DNA of 42,731 bases from a virus. The DNA lies in the IMG/VR virus record IMGVR_UViG_3300036760_000162, positions 1-42,731 of that record; one strand, given 5' to 3'. This document shows positions 27,379 to 35,863 of the stretch, piece by piece; within the stretch, counting starts at the first letter, position 1; each line of letters starts with the position of its first letter. The notes beneath the pieces were generated by a model. It worked only from the letters and a program-made list of their open reading frames with translations. It was not told where the DNA came from and did not search any database. Made by a program: the position numbers and the translations under genes.

Positions 27379-29928
27379 TTAGCGCCCCGAATCTTCCCGG
27401 CCGTAGGTCGTTGACCCCAGCACGATCATCTCCTGCATCAGCGTCCCTGCCCCTGAGGCGACCATGTTGATCCGCAGTCCCTCGCACTGGACCTTGGGGA
27501 TGACGTGGTGCAGCGGCTGGCCCGCGAGGGTGATGGTCTTGGCCCCCCTCGTCGTCTCCCCCGTGTCGTTCGTCTTGGTCCCCTTGAACGTGTAGGTCAG
27601 CAGCGGGCTCCCGGAGTAAGAGCCGCAGTACCCGTACAGGTCGTCCAGCATCCACTCGCCGGAGAGTCCAGCCTCGTACATCCGGCGACTCGTCCACTGT
27701 GCCGTGTCGTCGTTGGAGGGAATCGCCGTGCCCGTCTCGAAGTAGACCTTGCCGCCACCGGCAGCCGCAGACGTGCCGCCGTAGCCGATGTAGATGCCGG
27801 TGTTGCCGTTGGATCTCGGGACGGCCCATGCGCTCTCGACGCTCGCGTACCCACCCCCCGCGGCGCTGTAGTTGCGGCTGTGGACCGGTCCCGACACCTT
27901 GAACGAACCCTCGGAGTCGATGTCCGCCGCGTCGTAGGACAGGTGCAGGCACATGAACGTCTCGTTCCCCAGCGAGTCGTTCCGGTAGAAGAACCGCAGC
28001 GTCCGGTTCTCCGGATCGTTCAGGAGCGCAATCGGCGTGCTCGTGGACGTGAGCGAGATGAAGTTCCGCCACGTCTGGTTCTTGGTCCGCGTGATGAAGT
28101 TGTAGCCGTCTGTCGTGTGGATACCCTTGTAGCTGACGAACGCCAACTGCTCGGTCTGGCCGTCGATGGTGAACGTACAGGCACACATCGGGTTCACGAT
28201 ACCGAACGAGCGCGAGATCATCTCCGTCGCCTTACCGCGGTCAAAGCTGGCGTCCCGTTCGCTCGGCAGGTAGTTCACCCGCCACAGGCTCGTATCGAGC
28301 CCCACCACAAGTCGGTTGTTGACGACCCGGATGTGCCGGACCTGATCGTTCTCGCGCGTCTCGAAGTCGAGGAAGTAGGTCGGCGGGAAGGACTCCGGCT
28401 CGCCCGGGAACGAGTAGCGGATGATCGCCGCGTTGCTCATGTCGTTGACCACGAGCGAATCCTGATAGAGATCGCCGGTGTTCGACGAAGGCGGCGGGAA
28501 GTTCTTGCTGACCTGCGAGACGATGTCCCCGAACGTGTAGACCACCGTGGGATACACCGTTGTCGATTCTGTGCTGGCGTTCGTGTAGATGTAGATCTTG
28601 ACGTAGTCGATTCCCACGGCCAGCGTCGAGCCGCTGCCGAAGTTCGACACCTCCAGCACGACCATGAAGTTTCCGTCGAAGTCTGAGGCGGCGAAGACCG
28701 GACTGCCGCCGGAGTTCGCGGTCCAGTTATCGTTCGCCCCGCCGAGTGACAGCGTCGTGGGAGTGCCCGAACTCGTGCTGCTGATGAGGCCCGACTTGGA
28801 CGGCGGGTACTGGCCACCGTTAGAAAGCGGCGCCAGTTGCCCGCCCGTACTACGCTTGCCGATCGAGGCCGTGATCGATACCGGAGCAACACCCGTGCTG
28901 ACGTACCCCTGAATCTCCACGACGATGCCGCTGATGTTGCCCGTTAGGGCCCCAAGCGAGAAGGCGTAGAGCCCCTGCTGCTTGTTCACCGCATGCGCTG
29001 GCATCGAAGCCGAAGCGTAGACGCCATCATCAGCGAACATCGAGGAGGCGCTGGCGAAATCAAAGTAGAAGGTTGGGCTGGCATTCGCACTCGCCGGGAA
29101 CGACGAAGCGGAAACACCCGTCACGGACGAGTCCGGATGCGATGAAGCTCCCGTCGCCAACTCAGCGATCATGAACCCGCTCGGGAACTTCTTGTCCTTC
29201 GCGAGTTCCTTCTTGGGGCTCCGGTAGATGCGCCAGTGGGTTGTCAGGCTGTTGCGGATCGACGAACGCTGGATGCTCGGCACGACGCCCAGCGCACTCA
29301 CAAGCACCGTGGTTACGCCCGTATCGGATGAGAACGCCCCTTCAAGGTTCACCGGGGCACCATCCTGAGTCAGCTTCGCTACCTCCGTCGTCCAATACTC
29401 ATAGTATCCCGTGACCGTCAGCGCGAATGACCCTGCGCCAGTAGTCACCGTAGGTGCTGCGATGACCGGCAACAAGCCGTGCTGGCGAGTGGTGGGAGCG
29501 GTACCGGCGGCGGTGGCGCTCAGATAGGTGACGAGGTTCGTGCCGATGGCGGAGGCGTCCGCACTCGCCCCGTTCATCAGGAAAAAGCGGTTGCGGTACT
29601 GCACGACCTCCAGACTCGTTCCCGCCACAATGGTCGCGAGGTCCGCGAATGTCCCCGTGTCACCCATCGGCGCGATGCGGTACTTGTCGCCCGCCATCGC
29701 CACGAGGTAGTGGTCGCCGTTGTCGAAGTGGACATCGCGTAGCCCCACAACCCCGGTGGCCGTCGCCGAGACGGTGCCGAACACCGCGCGCCCCACGGCA
29801 CGCTCAAGGCCCACCGCGCCGTTCTTGTAGACCATGTTGCGGATGTCCGACAACTGCCCGGGCTTCAACAGTGCCGGGTCGCGGTCAGTGACCAGTCCGC
29901 CAGTCAGGGGCTCGGTCTTGCGCGGCAT
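27379..29928 (-). CDS. Large tail protein (tail nozzle/stabilisation-type)
   Basis: 849 residues from the ATG at 29928; the open frame upstream to 30612 is inside the adaptor gene and not protein-like. The N-terminus LTGGLVTDRDPALLKPGQLSD, then IRNMVYKNGAVGLERAVGRAVFG, is the typical start of large podovirus tail proteins that sit below the adaptor. The middle is beta-rich with many Ser/Thr/Gly and contains blocks like NRLVVGLDTSLWRVNYL, then MISRSFGIVNPMC. No enzyme motif found. It probably forms the tail tube, nozzle or stabiliser. Confidence 0.6.
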   Translation of the reverse strand: MPRKTEPLTGGLVTDRDPALLKPGQLSDIRNMVYKNGAVGLERAVGRAVFGTVSATATGVVGLRDVHFDNGDHYLVAMAGDKYRIAPMGDTGTFADLATIVAGTSLEVVQYRNRFFLMNGASADASAIGTNLVTYLSATAAGTAPTTRQHGLLPVIAAPTVTTGAGSFALTVTGYYEYWTTEVAKLTQDGAPVNLEGAFSSDTGVTTVLVSALGVVPSIQRSSIRNSLTTHWRIYRSPKKELAKDKKFPSGFMIAELATGASSHPDSSVTGVSASSFPASANASPTFYFDFASASSMFADDGVYASASMPAHAVNKQQGLYAFSLGALTGNISGIVVEIQGYVSTGVAPVSITASIGKRSTGGQLAPLSNGGQYPPSKSGLISSTSSGTPTTLSLGGANDNWTANSGGSPVFAASDFDGNFMVVLEVSNFGSGSTLAVGIDYVKIYIYTNASTESTTVYPTVVYTFGDIVSQVSKNFPPPSSNTGDLYQDSLVVNDMSNAAIIRYSFPGEPESFPPTYFLDFETRENDQVRHIRVVNNRLVVGLDTSLWRVNYLPSERDASFDRGKATEMISRSFGIVNPMCACTFTIDGQTEQLAFVSYKGIHTTDGYNFITRTKNQTWRNFISLTSTSTPIALLNDPENRTLRFFYRNDSLGNETFMCLHLSYDAADIDSEGSFKVSGPVHSRNYSAAGGGYASVESAWAVPRSNGNTGIYIGYGGTSAAAGGGKVYFETGTAIPSNDDTAQWTSRRMYEAGLSGEWMLDDLYGYCGSYSGSPLLTYTFKGTKTNDTGETTRGAKTITLAGQPLHHVIPKVQCEGLRINMVASGAGTLMQEMIVLGSTTYGREDSGR

Positions 29929-29930
29929 GG

Positions 29931-30857
29931 TTAGGCCATGTCCCAAGGAATCCAGCGGGTGGAGTTGTCCGACCACGATCCGAACGCCGCATGCCCGGGC
30001 AGGAACATCAGGCCATCGTCGGGGATCACCGTCTGGCTCCTGAGCATGGTCTTCAGGCCCTCTTGTGACATGACGAACCACGTCTTCATCTGGTCGCCCC
30101 GGCCCTCGCCCTTGTCGAGCAGGAAGTGCCACTTTGCCCACGCGATCAGGTATGGCTCGTAGTCCTGCACGATGTCGACCACATCGGCCGTAGCCGTAGT
30201 GCTCGGGATGGTCATGCGCCGGTAGTAGCGCATGAGCAGCGTGTCCGCGCCGGTGGGCGGCGGGAGCAACCGGATCTTGCCCCGCGAGCCGACCATCAGC
30301 AGGTCGTACCAGTAGGGGGTCGACGTGGTCTGCTCGTTTGCCCCGCCGCGATCGTAGGTGCGCCGCCCGATGTAGTTCAGCGGCGCGTTGTTCCCCAGCG
30401 TCCGCATGGTGTACGGGGCTTTCCAGTCCCCCGGCAGGTCGTACATGTCTCGAATCGCGGTCGCCGATCCGAACACGTCTGCCGTCGATACCCCGGCGAT
30501 GGTTCCGAAGATTCCGAATCCGCCAGCGGCTGTCGCAGAAACACGGGTACCGGGATTGAAGAATGGCCCGGTAACAAAGTCGTCGATCTTGAGTCCGTGC
30601 CCCGCTGGACACGCTGCCGATGCGATACCAGCATGGGCCGAAACACCACCGACACCAAACGGCGCAAACACCGTGATGGGTGTCGCCTCGGTCCTCAGAA
30701 AATCCCAGTTCGCCATGTTATTGAAGTGCTGCAGGGCGGCGAAAAGGGAACGCCCGGCACGGGTGGTCATCTCCCCGTCGCCGGACGCCCCGACTGTGTC
30801 GGCAATCTCCTGGGCTGCGGCGCTAACCGCTTTCGTTGAGGGCTGGAACAGGCTCAT
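29931..30857 (-). CDS. Head-tail adaptor / tail accessory protein
   Basis: 308 residues. Starts MSLFQPSTKAVSAAAQEIADTV; central YWYDLLMVGSRGKIRLLPPPTGADTLLMRYYRRM, then TADVVDIVQDYEPYLIAWAKWHFLLDKGEG. The RLLPPPTGADTL(L)xRYYRR block followed by a helical D-x-x-x-x-L-I-x-x-A segment is typical of adaptor proteins that sit beneath the portal in short-tailed phages. It overlaps the GT4 gene by 35 bases and precedes the large tail protein. Confidence 0.65.
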   Translation of the reverse strand: MSLFQPSTKAVSAAAQEIADTVGASGDGEMTTRAGRSLFAALQHFNNMANWDFLRTEATPITVFAPFGVGGVSAHAGIASAACPAGHGLKIDDFVTGPFFNPGTRVSATAAGGFGIFGTIAGVSTADVFGSATAIRDMYDLPGDWKAPYTMRTLGNNAPLNYIGRRTYDRGGANEQTTSTPYWYDLLMVGSRGKIRLLPPPTGADTLLMRYYRRMTIPSTTATADVVDIVQDYEPYLIAWAKWHFLLDKGEGRGDQMKTWFVMSQEGLKTMLRSQTVIPDDGLMFLPGHAAFGSWSDNSTRWIPWDMA

Positions 30858-32154
30858 CCGTGTTCTCTCCCTGCAGGGCCTCGCGCTGCTCCGCCTGGTC
30901 CTGCGCTTCGATCTGTGCCCACTCGGACTCGGTCGGGTGCGGCTGCTCGCGCTTGCGCTCCTCGCGCAGCTGTTCCCACGACTCGACGATCTTCGGGACT
31001 TCCTTCATGGCATCCCGATTCTGCGACACCCAGTCCTTCGCGTTCGCCCCGAGCGTTCGGCGCAGTTTCACGTCCTCGATCAGCAGCGAGAGTTTCTCCT
31101 CGAACTCCTTCGGATCGTTGAACAGCAGCGCCGTCTCGCCGTCAATGATCTCCCGCTTGTACGGTCCCGTGTTCTGCGCCAGCGTGGCCGCAGGCTTGCG
31201 GAGTACCGAAGCCTCGTACCACTTGATCGCCGACCGGCAGTCATTGAACACATTGCTGGTCAGGGGGGCCAGCGAGATGTCGTGGTCCATCATCACCAGC
31301 CGCAGCTTGTATTCCTGATACGCGCACCAGTCGACGTAGGTGTAGCGATGGGCCGGGATGAGTTCGTTGACCCACGGATACTGGGCGCCCCAGATGATCC
31401 AGTGGACCTCCGGGTACTTCGCCGTGATGTTGCCGAGGGCTTCCCGCAGCGGGAACCAGTCCTCGTAGTGGGCGATACCGCCCTGCCAGAGAATCTTGAT
31501 CTTGTCCGTCTCCTGCTGGATCGCCACCTGCGGGTAGTGGTCGAAGCGCATCAGGTTCGGGAACACGCGGGTCCGTGCCGGGGAAGTCTCGCGCAGTACC
31601 GCCGCCTCGACTGCCGGAGTCGAACATTGCACCTGATCGGCCATCTCCAGCACCTTGCGGTAACTCGCCATCGCCTGCCGGTTCCGGGCGATGGAGAACC
31701 CTTTCTCCCCGTCGCGCCACAGGACCTTGCGTTCACCCTCTTCGACCACGCCGATATGGTGGCCGATGGGGATCTGGTTGCCGTCCATGTCGCGGATGCC
31801 GAGATTCTTGAACGCCTGATTGAGCGGGCTGACGTTGAACAGGTTGTCATCTGTCTCGACGATGAACGTCGGCGGGTACTTCCACTCGCCGTTACGCTTG
31901 GAGGGAATGAACGACTTGATCCCGCGCAGGTTGTTCACCACCTGCTCGCCGATGGGCTGGTAGAGCGTGATGATGTCCGCCTCGCAGAACATGCGAACAC
32001 GGTCCTCTGCGGGCGTGCCCGCATCGTTGTGGTCGATGACCGAGCGGATCGGCAGGCCCAGTGTCGCAGCCGTGTCCAAAGGCACCTGCAATCGGTAGTA
32101 GAACGAGGCAGAATGGACGGGCGGAATCAGGGTGTAACAGACGAGTGGCTTCAT
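30823..32154 (-). CDS. GT4-type glycosyltransferase
   Basis: 443 residues, GT-B fold. N-terminal Rossmann half: CYTLIPPVHSASFYYRLQVPL, DIITLYQPIGEQVVNNL, FIVETDDNLF. C-terminal half: KIKILWQGGIAHYEDWFPLREAL, WIIWGAQYPW, then DISLAPLTSNVFNDCRSAIKWYEASVL with KREIIDGETALLFNDP. The EASVL...G..LLF block with the preceding Lys and Glu is the nucleotide-sugar end of GT4 enzymes. A charged C-terminal tail (about 50 residues, Glu/Gln-rich) overlaps the adaptor gene. Its place inside the virion-building genes, away from the other sugar genes, suggests it acts on a particle protein. Target and sugar unknown. Confidence 0.8.
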   Translation of the reverse strand: MKPLVCYTLIPPVHSASFYYRLQVPLDTAATLGLPIRSVIDHNDAGTPAEDRVRMFCEADIITLYQPIGEQVVNNLRGIKSFIPSKRNGEWKYPPTFIVETDDNLFNVSPLNQAFKNLGIRDMDGNQIPIGHHIGVVEEGERKVLWRDGEKGFSIARNRQAMASYRKVLEMADQVQCSTPAVEAAVLRETSPARTRVFPNLMRFDHYPQVAIQQETDKIKILWQGGIAHYEDWFPLREALGNITAKYPEVHWIIWGAQYPWVNELIPAHRYTYVDWCAYQEYKLRLVMMDHDISLAPLTSNVFNDCRSAIKWYEASVLRKPAATLAQNTGPYKREIIDGETALLFNDPKEFEEKLSLLIEDVKLRRTLGANAKDWVSQNRDAMKEVPKIVESWEQLREERKREQPHPTESEWAQIEAQDQAEQREALQGENTDEPVPALNESG

Positions 32155-32624
32155 GCATTTGCCTCGCTGGTTTCGGTTGTCGGACCGCCAGCGATCTCAC
32201 TGGCAGGATCGAGCGGGACATCCACGGCGTCCCACCCCTGTGCGTCATCGGGGCCACCCGGATAGTCGAGCCCCAGCGCCTTGAGTGGAAGTTTCAAGTC
32301 ATCCTTGGCCGTACCCCGGCCACCGTTACGGCGCTGGTAGGAGACGTATTCGGGGTACTTGTCGATGAAGCGGTAGAACTGCTTCTTGTCCTTGAGGAAG
32401 TCCGGATTGGTCAACTTCGCGGCAAGGAACAGCGGCACGTTGACGAACGAGGCCACGCGGCGAAACTCCTGCCCCCGGTGGCCTGTCCCGTCGTCTTCCT
32501 CACGCATCTCCTTGATCGACTCGAAGCGCGGTGCATAGTAGTCGGGCGCCGACTTGAGCAGCGTCTCGGGGTCCATGAGTTTGTCGAACACCTGCTCGTT
32601 CTTGCCCGTGAAGTAGATCGCCAC
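32151..32624 (-). CDS. Hypothetical virion-region protein, 157 aa
   Basis: GTG start. MAIYFTGKNEQVFDKLMDPETLLKS then PDYYAPRFESIKEM; LFLAAKLTNPDFLKDKKQFY followed by FIDKYPEYVSYQRRN. The C-terminal 35 residues are Pro/Gly/Asp-rich and probably disordered. ATGA overlap with the GT4 gene. Its position between capsid genes and the adaptor suggests an assembly or structural role. Confidence 0.55.
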   Translation of the reverse strand: MAIYFTGKNEQVFDKLMDPETLLKSAPDYYAPRFESIKEMREEDDGTGHRGQEFRRVASFVNVPLFLAAKLTNPDFLKDKKQFYRFIDKYPEYVSYQRRNGGRGTAKDDLKLPLKALGLDYPGGPDDAQGWDAVDVPLDPASEIAGGPTTETSEANA

Positions 32625-32625
32625 G

Positions 32626-32958
32626 TCAGACCCCCGGAACCGCCGGACCGCCCTTCAAGCCGTCGTTCGGAGAGCCCTTGAACACGCTCTCGTCGCCGGA
32701 TGTCGGTCCGATGCTGGTCGCCGTCTGGTCTTCGAGGTCGCTGCCCGAGGCTTCGGTTCCACCCGTGGGCATGAAGTCCCGAGTCGCCGTCTGCGGCATA
32801 TTCGGCCGGAACGTCTCTGCCTGCAGGTGAATGCTGGACGGCACGGGGCCGCTCGTCTCGGTGAACTGGATGGGCTGCGGACTGCCCGCACCGGGCACCG
32901 GTGGAGAGAAGTCCATCCCGCGATTCCCGCTGGTACCGCCCTTGAAGGTCACTGCCAT
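32626..32958 (-). CDS. Hypothetical disordered protein, 110 aa
   Basis: Gly/Pro/Ser/Thr-rich throughout with no hydrophobic core (MDFSPPVPGAGSPQPIQFTET). GGAGGACAAC lies before the ATG. Similar in feel to small head-decoration or linker proteins near the capsid gene. No family recognised. Confidence 0.5.
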   Translation of the reverse strand: MAVTFKGGTSGNRGMDFSPPVPGAGSPQPIQFTETSGPVPSSIHLQAETFRPNMPQTATRDFMPTGGTEASGSDLEDQTATSIGPTSGDESVFKGSPNDGLKGGPAVPGV

Positions 32959-32967
32959 GTTGTCCTC

Positions 32968-33279
32968 CTACGCTGCGCCGGGCATGCCGGGAATGGGGTT
33001 GGCGCCGCTGGTGCGACGGTTGACGTTCTCGCGGCCGACATCGGGAGCATTGAACGTCACCCGGGGTTCGCCGATGTTCGTGTCGAAACCGTCCGGGAAT
33101 CCCTTTTCGTGCGTGGGCAGGTTCGGGATATTGCCCACGACGAAGTCACCGCGAGCCGCGACATCGGGCACGTTGTTGAACGCGCTGATGTCCTCGCCCG
33201 ATCCTTCGATCTTGTTCGGGTCCCAACCTTTGGCCTTGGCGACGATCACCTGTGCCCGGGCCGAATCACCGAGAGCCAT
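32968..33279 (-). CDS. Hypothetical small virion-region protein, 103 aa
   Basis: Start at the ATG at 33279 with GAGGAGG upstream; a longer reading to 33387 overlaps the capsid gene. ALGDSARAQVIVAKAKGWDPNKIEG then Pro/Asn-rich (VPDVAARGDFVVGNIPN). Directly follows the capsid gene, so a decoration or head-completion role is possible. Confidence 0.5.
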   Translation of the reverse strand: MALGDSARAQVIVAKAKGWDPNKIEGSGEDISAFNNVPDVAARGDFVVGNIPNLPTHEKGFPDGFDTNIGEPRVTFNAPDVGRENVNRRTSGANPIPGMPGAA

Positions 33280-33356
33280 GTTGCCTCCTCTGATAGAGGG
33301 TGGGGACGGCGGCCGACACCGCCGCCCCCGGGTCCCTCGTTCGACCAGCCCGAAGG

Positions 33357-34346
33357 CTAGCCGGTGACGCCCGTGAACACCGCCCACGAGGACGGGTGGG
33401 CCAGTTCCAGCGTGCAGTCCATGAGCACGATGCCTCGCGTGTGGTCGCCGCCCTTGCCCATCGGCTTGTGCTGCGGAGGACGGTAGAAGGCGATCTTCGC
33501 CATCGACCGATCACCGATGTAGTAGCCGCAGCCCGAAGCCGAATAGGCCGACATCGGGATGAAGCGGTCGGTGATGACCGCATACAACTGGTTGAAGGGC
33601 GTCTCGAACACGTCGATGTTCGCCACCAACTTCTGGTCGGTCGCCGCGATGTTCCGCACGTTGCCCGAGCCCGAGGACACGGTGGCGTTGACGAACTGCT
33701 TCTTGCTCGCCGGAGCAAACCAGATCGAGTCCGGCTCGGCGCCGTTCTCGAACAGGGTCTGCGACAGCGTGACGATGTCGGCGGTCGTGACGGAGCCCGA
33801 GGCCGAACCCGAGGAACTGATGGCGAAGCCACGGATACCCGCCATGAGCGAGTAACTCGCGGTCGCTTCGGCGCCCGAGGCCGAGCCGGTGGTGCTGCCG
33901 CTGACGTTCCACAGACGCATCTCCGCGAAACGAGCGATGTTCTTGAACTCCTTCATCACCTGATGCTCGTACATGTCGCGGATGCCAGCCGGGTTGCCAG
34001 CACGCTCACGGTCGGAAACGCCCACATGCCGGGAGAAAACCTGGCACATGTTCATGAGGCGCGAAGGGCCGGTCAGCGCGTCGCCCGAGAAGTCGATACC
34101 TTCCGCGACCGCGAAGCTGCTGGCCGAAGCCACGCCGGTCAGCGGCGTGAGCGTGTCGACCGTCCACGAGTGGACCACGTCCTTGGCCCTGATCTTCGGA
34201 GCCGAGGAGAACAGTGGCGTCTGGAACGAGTCCAGAATCGTCACGATGTCCGCGAGGTCCTCGTGATGCACTCCACCCGCCGAGGGGAAGAACCCCGCGT
34301 CGTAAGTGGAGTAGATGTTGGCGAGGAGAACGGGTGTTGCGGGCAT
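33357..34346 (-). CDS. Major capsid protein, DUF5309-like
   Basis: 329 residues. The N-terminus is preceded by AAGGA. GGVHHEDLADIVTILDSFQTPLFSS, then HSWTVDTLTPLTG, FSRHVGVSDRERAGNPAGIRDMYEHQVMKEFKNIARFAEMRLW and DSIWFAPASKKQFVNATV match the DUF5309 capsid family, an HK97-type fold. Start DIV(T)xLxxxxTPLxS and the long helix with EHQVxxE are family hallmarks. Follows the scaffold gene as expected. No delta-domain protease is visible. Confidence 0.85.
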   Translation of the reverse strand: MPATPVLLANIYSTYDAGFFPSAGGVHHEDLADIVTILDSFQTPLFSSAPKIRAKDVVHSWTVDTLTPLTGVASASSFAVAEGIDFSGDALTGPSRLMNMCQVFSRHVGVSDRERAGNPAGIRDMYEHQVMKEFKNIARFAEMRLWNVSGSTTGSASGAEATASYSLMAGIRGFAISSSGSASGSVTTADIVTLSQTLFENGAEPDSIWFAPASKKQFVNATVSSGSGNVRNIAATDQKLVANIDVFETPFNQLYAVITDRFIPMSAYSASGCGYYIGDRSMAKIAFYRPPQHKPMGKGGDHTRGIVLMDCTLELAHPSSWAVFTGVTG

Positions 34347-34375
34347 GTCCTTACGCCTCCGACGAACGCCTTACT

Positions 34376-35104
34376 TTACTGGTTCAGGTGTTCGTCCTTG
34401 ATGACAGTGTGCAGCCGCGCAAGAGCGAACCGTTCCGCATCCCGGGTCGATCCCGTCCTCTGGAACTGCTCGTACAGTTTCTGCAGTTCCTCGGACTGGT
34501 CGGGGACACGACGGCCTTCACCGGCACGGCTCGACGGAATCTGTGCGTCCGTCACCGGAGGACCACCGCCATTGACTGCAGACGGTGGACCAGCGCGACG
34601 ACGCGAATCACCGAACTTGAGGAAGGCGTACTCCATCGCGCCCGCGGGGTCGGCCTCGAACATCTTCGGATAGGTCTCCGAGAGTTTCGGGTCATTGGCG
34701 ATGAAGTTTGCCACGTCGTTCTCGAACTGGACGTAGTCGGGATGCTCCGTGACCATGCGGCCACGAGCCTGCACGCCGTTGGTGAGCGGGGCGAGAATCT
34801 TGTTGATACCGGCCGTGATGCGCCCCCCGACATACTCATCCAAGGCGTCCACTGGCACGCCGAACTGGGTGAGCCTGTCCTCAGGGCTGGCGCTGCCGTT
34901 CCGGCGGTCGGGCACGTCCTGGCGTCCGTTCGGGAAGCCCTGCGTGACCACCTGCGCCACGATACCGTTCAACTTGGTGTTCTCGTCGTACAGCCGTTTG
35001 GCCTCGACATCGCTCGCCCGCTTGGCGGCGACGAGCGCCTCCACGTTGGGATAACCGAGAAGGTCGGGGTTGAGCGCCTGCTGGGTGCTGGGATCGTCCG
35101 GCAT
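34376..35104 (-). CDS. Scaffolding protein
   Basis: 242 residues, charged and helical, with Asn/Gln/Gly-rich linkers. Starts MPDDPSTQQALNPDLLGYPNVEALVAAKRASD, then VEAKRLYDENTKLN; the C-terminal third is helix LQKLYEQFQRTGSTRDAERFALARLHTVI. Asp/Glu-rich N-terminus, coiled middle and basic C-terminal helix, directly upstream of the capsid gene, are typical of scaffolds. No protease motif found. Confidence 0.7.
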   Translation of the reverse strand: MPDDPSTQQALNPDLLGYPNVEALVAAKRASDVEAKRLYDENTKLNGIVAQVVTQGFPNGRQDVPDRRNGSASPEDRLTQFGVPVDALDEYVGGRITAGINKILAPLTNGVQARGRMVTEHPDYVQFENDVANFIANDPKLSETYPKMFEADPAGAMEYAFLKFGDSRRRAGPPSAVNGGGPPVTDAQIPSSRAGEGRRVPDQSEELQKLYEQFQRTGSTRDAERFALARLHTVIKDEHLNQ

Positions 35105-35123
35105 GTTCCGACATCCTTTCCGA

Positions 35124-35444
35124 CTAGGGGTTCGCCCTTGTCGCGTCCTGTTGCGAGGCCTGACGGTCGAGTTCGTCGAGCCGCCGATTGTGCTCCGCCG
35201 CGGCGATTTCGTTGCTCCATACGGCGATCATCCATTCACAGTCTCGGATCATCGCCCGGAGCACTTCATCGTCCGTATCGAAGTCTGTGCCCTTGTACGC
35301 TGTCGTTCGTTCCGAACGAGACAGGCACAGGGCCTTTACTGCCTGCCGCCCACGGTTCGCGAGGGTCGGGTGCATCACGTCAGTCCAGCCGAGGGTCGCG
35401 AGGGTTACGCGAATCTTCTGGATCTGGTCATCGTTGAGTGCCAT
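35124..35444 (-). CDS. Hypothetical protein, 106 aa
   Basis: ATG directly abuts the upstream TAG. DDQIQKIRVTLATLGWTDVMHP then NRGRQAVKALCLSRSE, a helical segment, and WMIAVWSNEIAAAEHNRRLDELDRQ. Helical throughout. Lies between portal-adjacent genes and scaffold, as head-completion proteins do. No family recognised. Confidence 0.55.
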   Translation of the reverse strand: MALNDDQIQKIRVTLATLGWTDVMHPTLANRGRQAVKALCLSRSERTTAYKGTDFDTDDEVLRAMIRDCEWMIAVWSNEIAAAEHNRRLDELDRQASQQDATRANP

Positions 35445-35855
35445 CTAGGAAGTCGTCCTAGGCGTTCGCGTCGGTTTCTTGCCACGCTTGAACGCTTCTT
35501 CATCACTATCTTCTTTTGCCACATCTTCATTGAACTTGTGCGCCTGCTCGCGTCCCGCAACGATTCCGGCGAATTCATCGACCAAACCAGCGGGAGACAT
35601 CGCCGCACCACCCCAGCGTTGCCATCTCTTGAAATGGGTGGTCATCCTGCCCAAATCCCCGCCAAAGTGGGTAGCGGCCTCTTCCGCTCGCGTCGCCACT
35701 TTTGACTCGGCGGCCAGCACCTTGTCGATACCCTTGCCGCTGGCGTAACCACGCCCGACATTGGCGCTTTCGAGTTTCTTGAAAGACTCATGAACCTCGG
35801 GGGGGACCGGGAGTCTTTCCACCGCCTGAAACTGAGTCTTAGTGGGCCACGCCAT
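35445..35855 (-). CDS. Hypothetical protein, 136 aa
   Basis: MAWPTKTQFQAVERLPVPPEV then SGKGIDKVLAAESKVATRAEEAATHFGG, WQRWGGAAMSPAGLVDEFAGIVAGRE and a charged Lys/Arg/Asp-rich C-terminus. Codon composition here is less GC-rich than neighbours. Lies directly after the portal gene. No family recognised. Confidence 0.55.
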   Translation of the reverse strand: MAWPTKTQFQAVERLPVPPEVHESFKKLESANVGRGYASGKGIDKVLAAESKVATRAEEAATHFGGDLGRMTTHFKRWQRWGGAAMSPAGLVDEFAGIVAGREQAHKFNEDVAKEDSDEEAFKRGKKPTRTPRTTS

Positions 35856-35863
35856 AGTGCCTC

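Noticed and set aside
27505-28686. 393-codon plus-strand ORF
   Set aside because: Antisense of the large tail protein; Arg/Val-rich shadow.
30388-32265. 625-codon plus-strand ORF
   Set aside because: Antisense to the adaptor and GT4 genes; Arg/Leu/Val/His-rich with no domains. Produced by high GC in the shadow frame.
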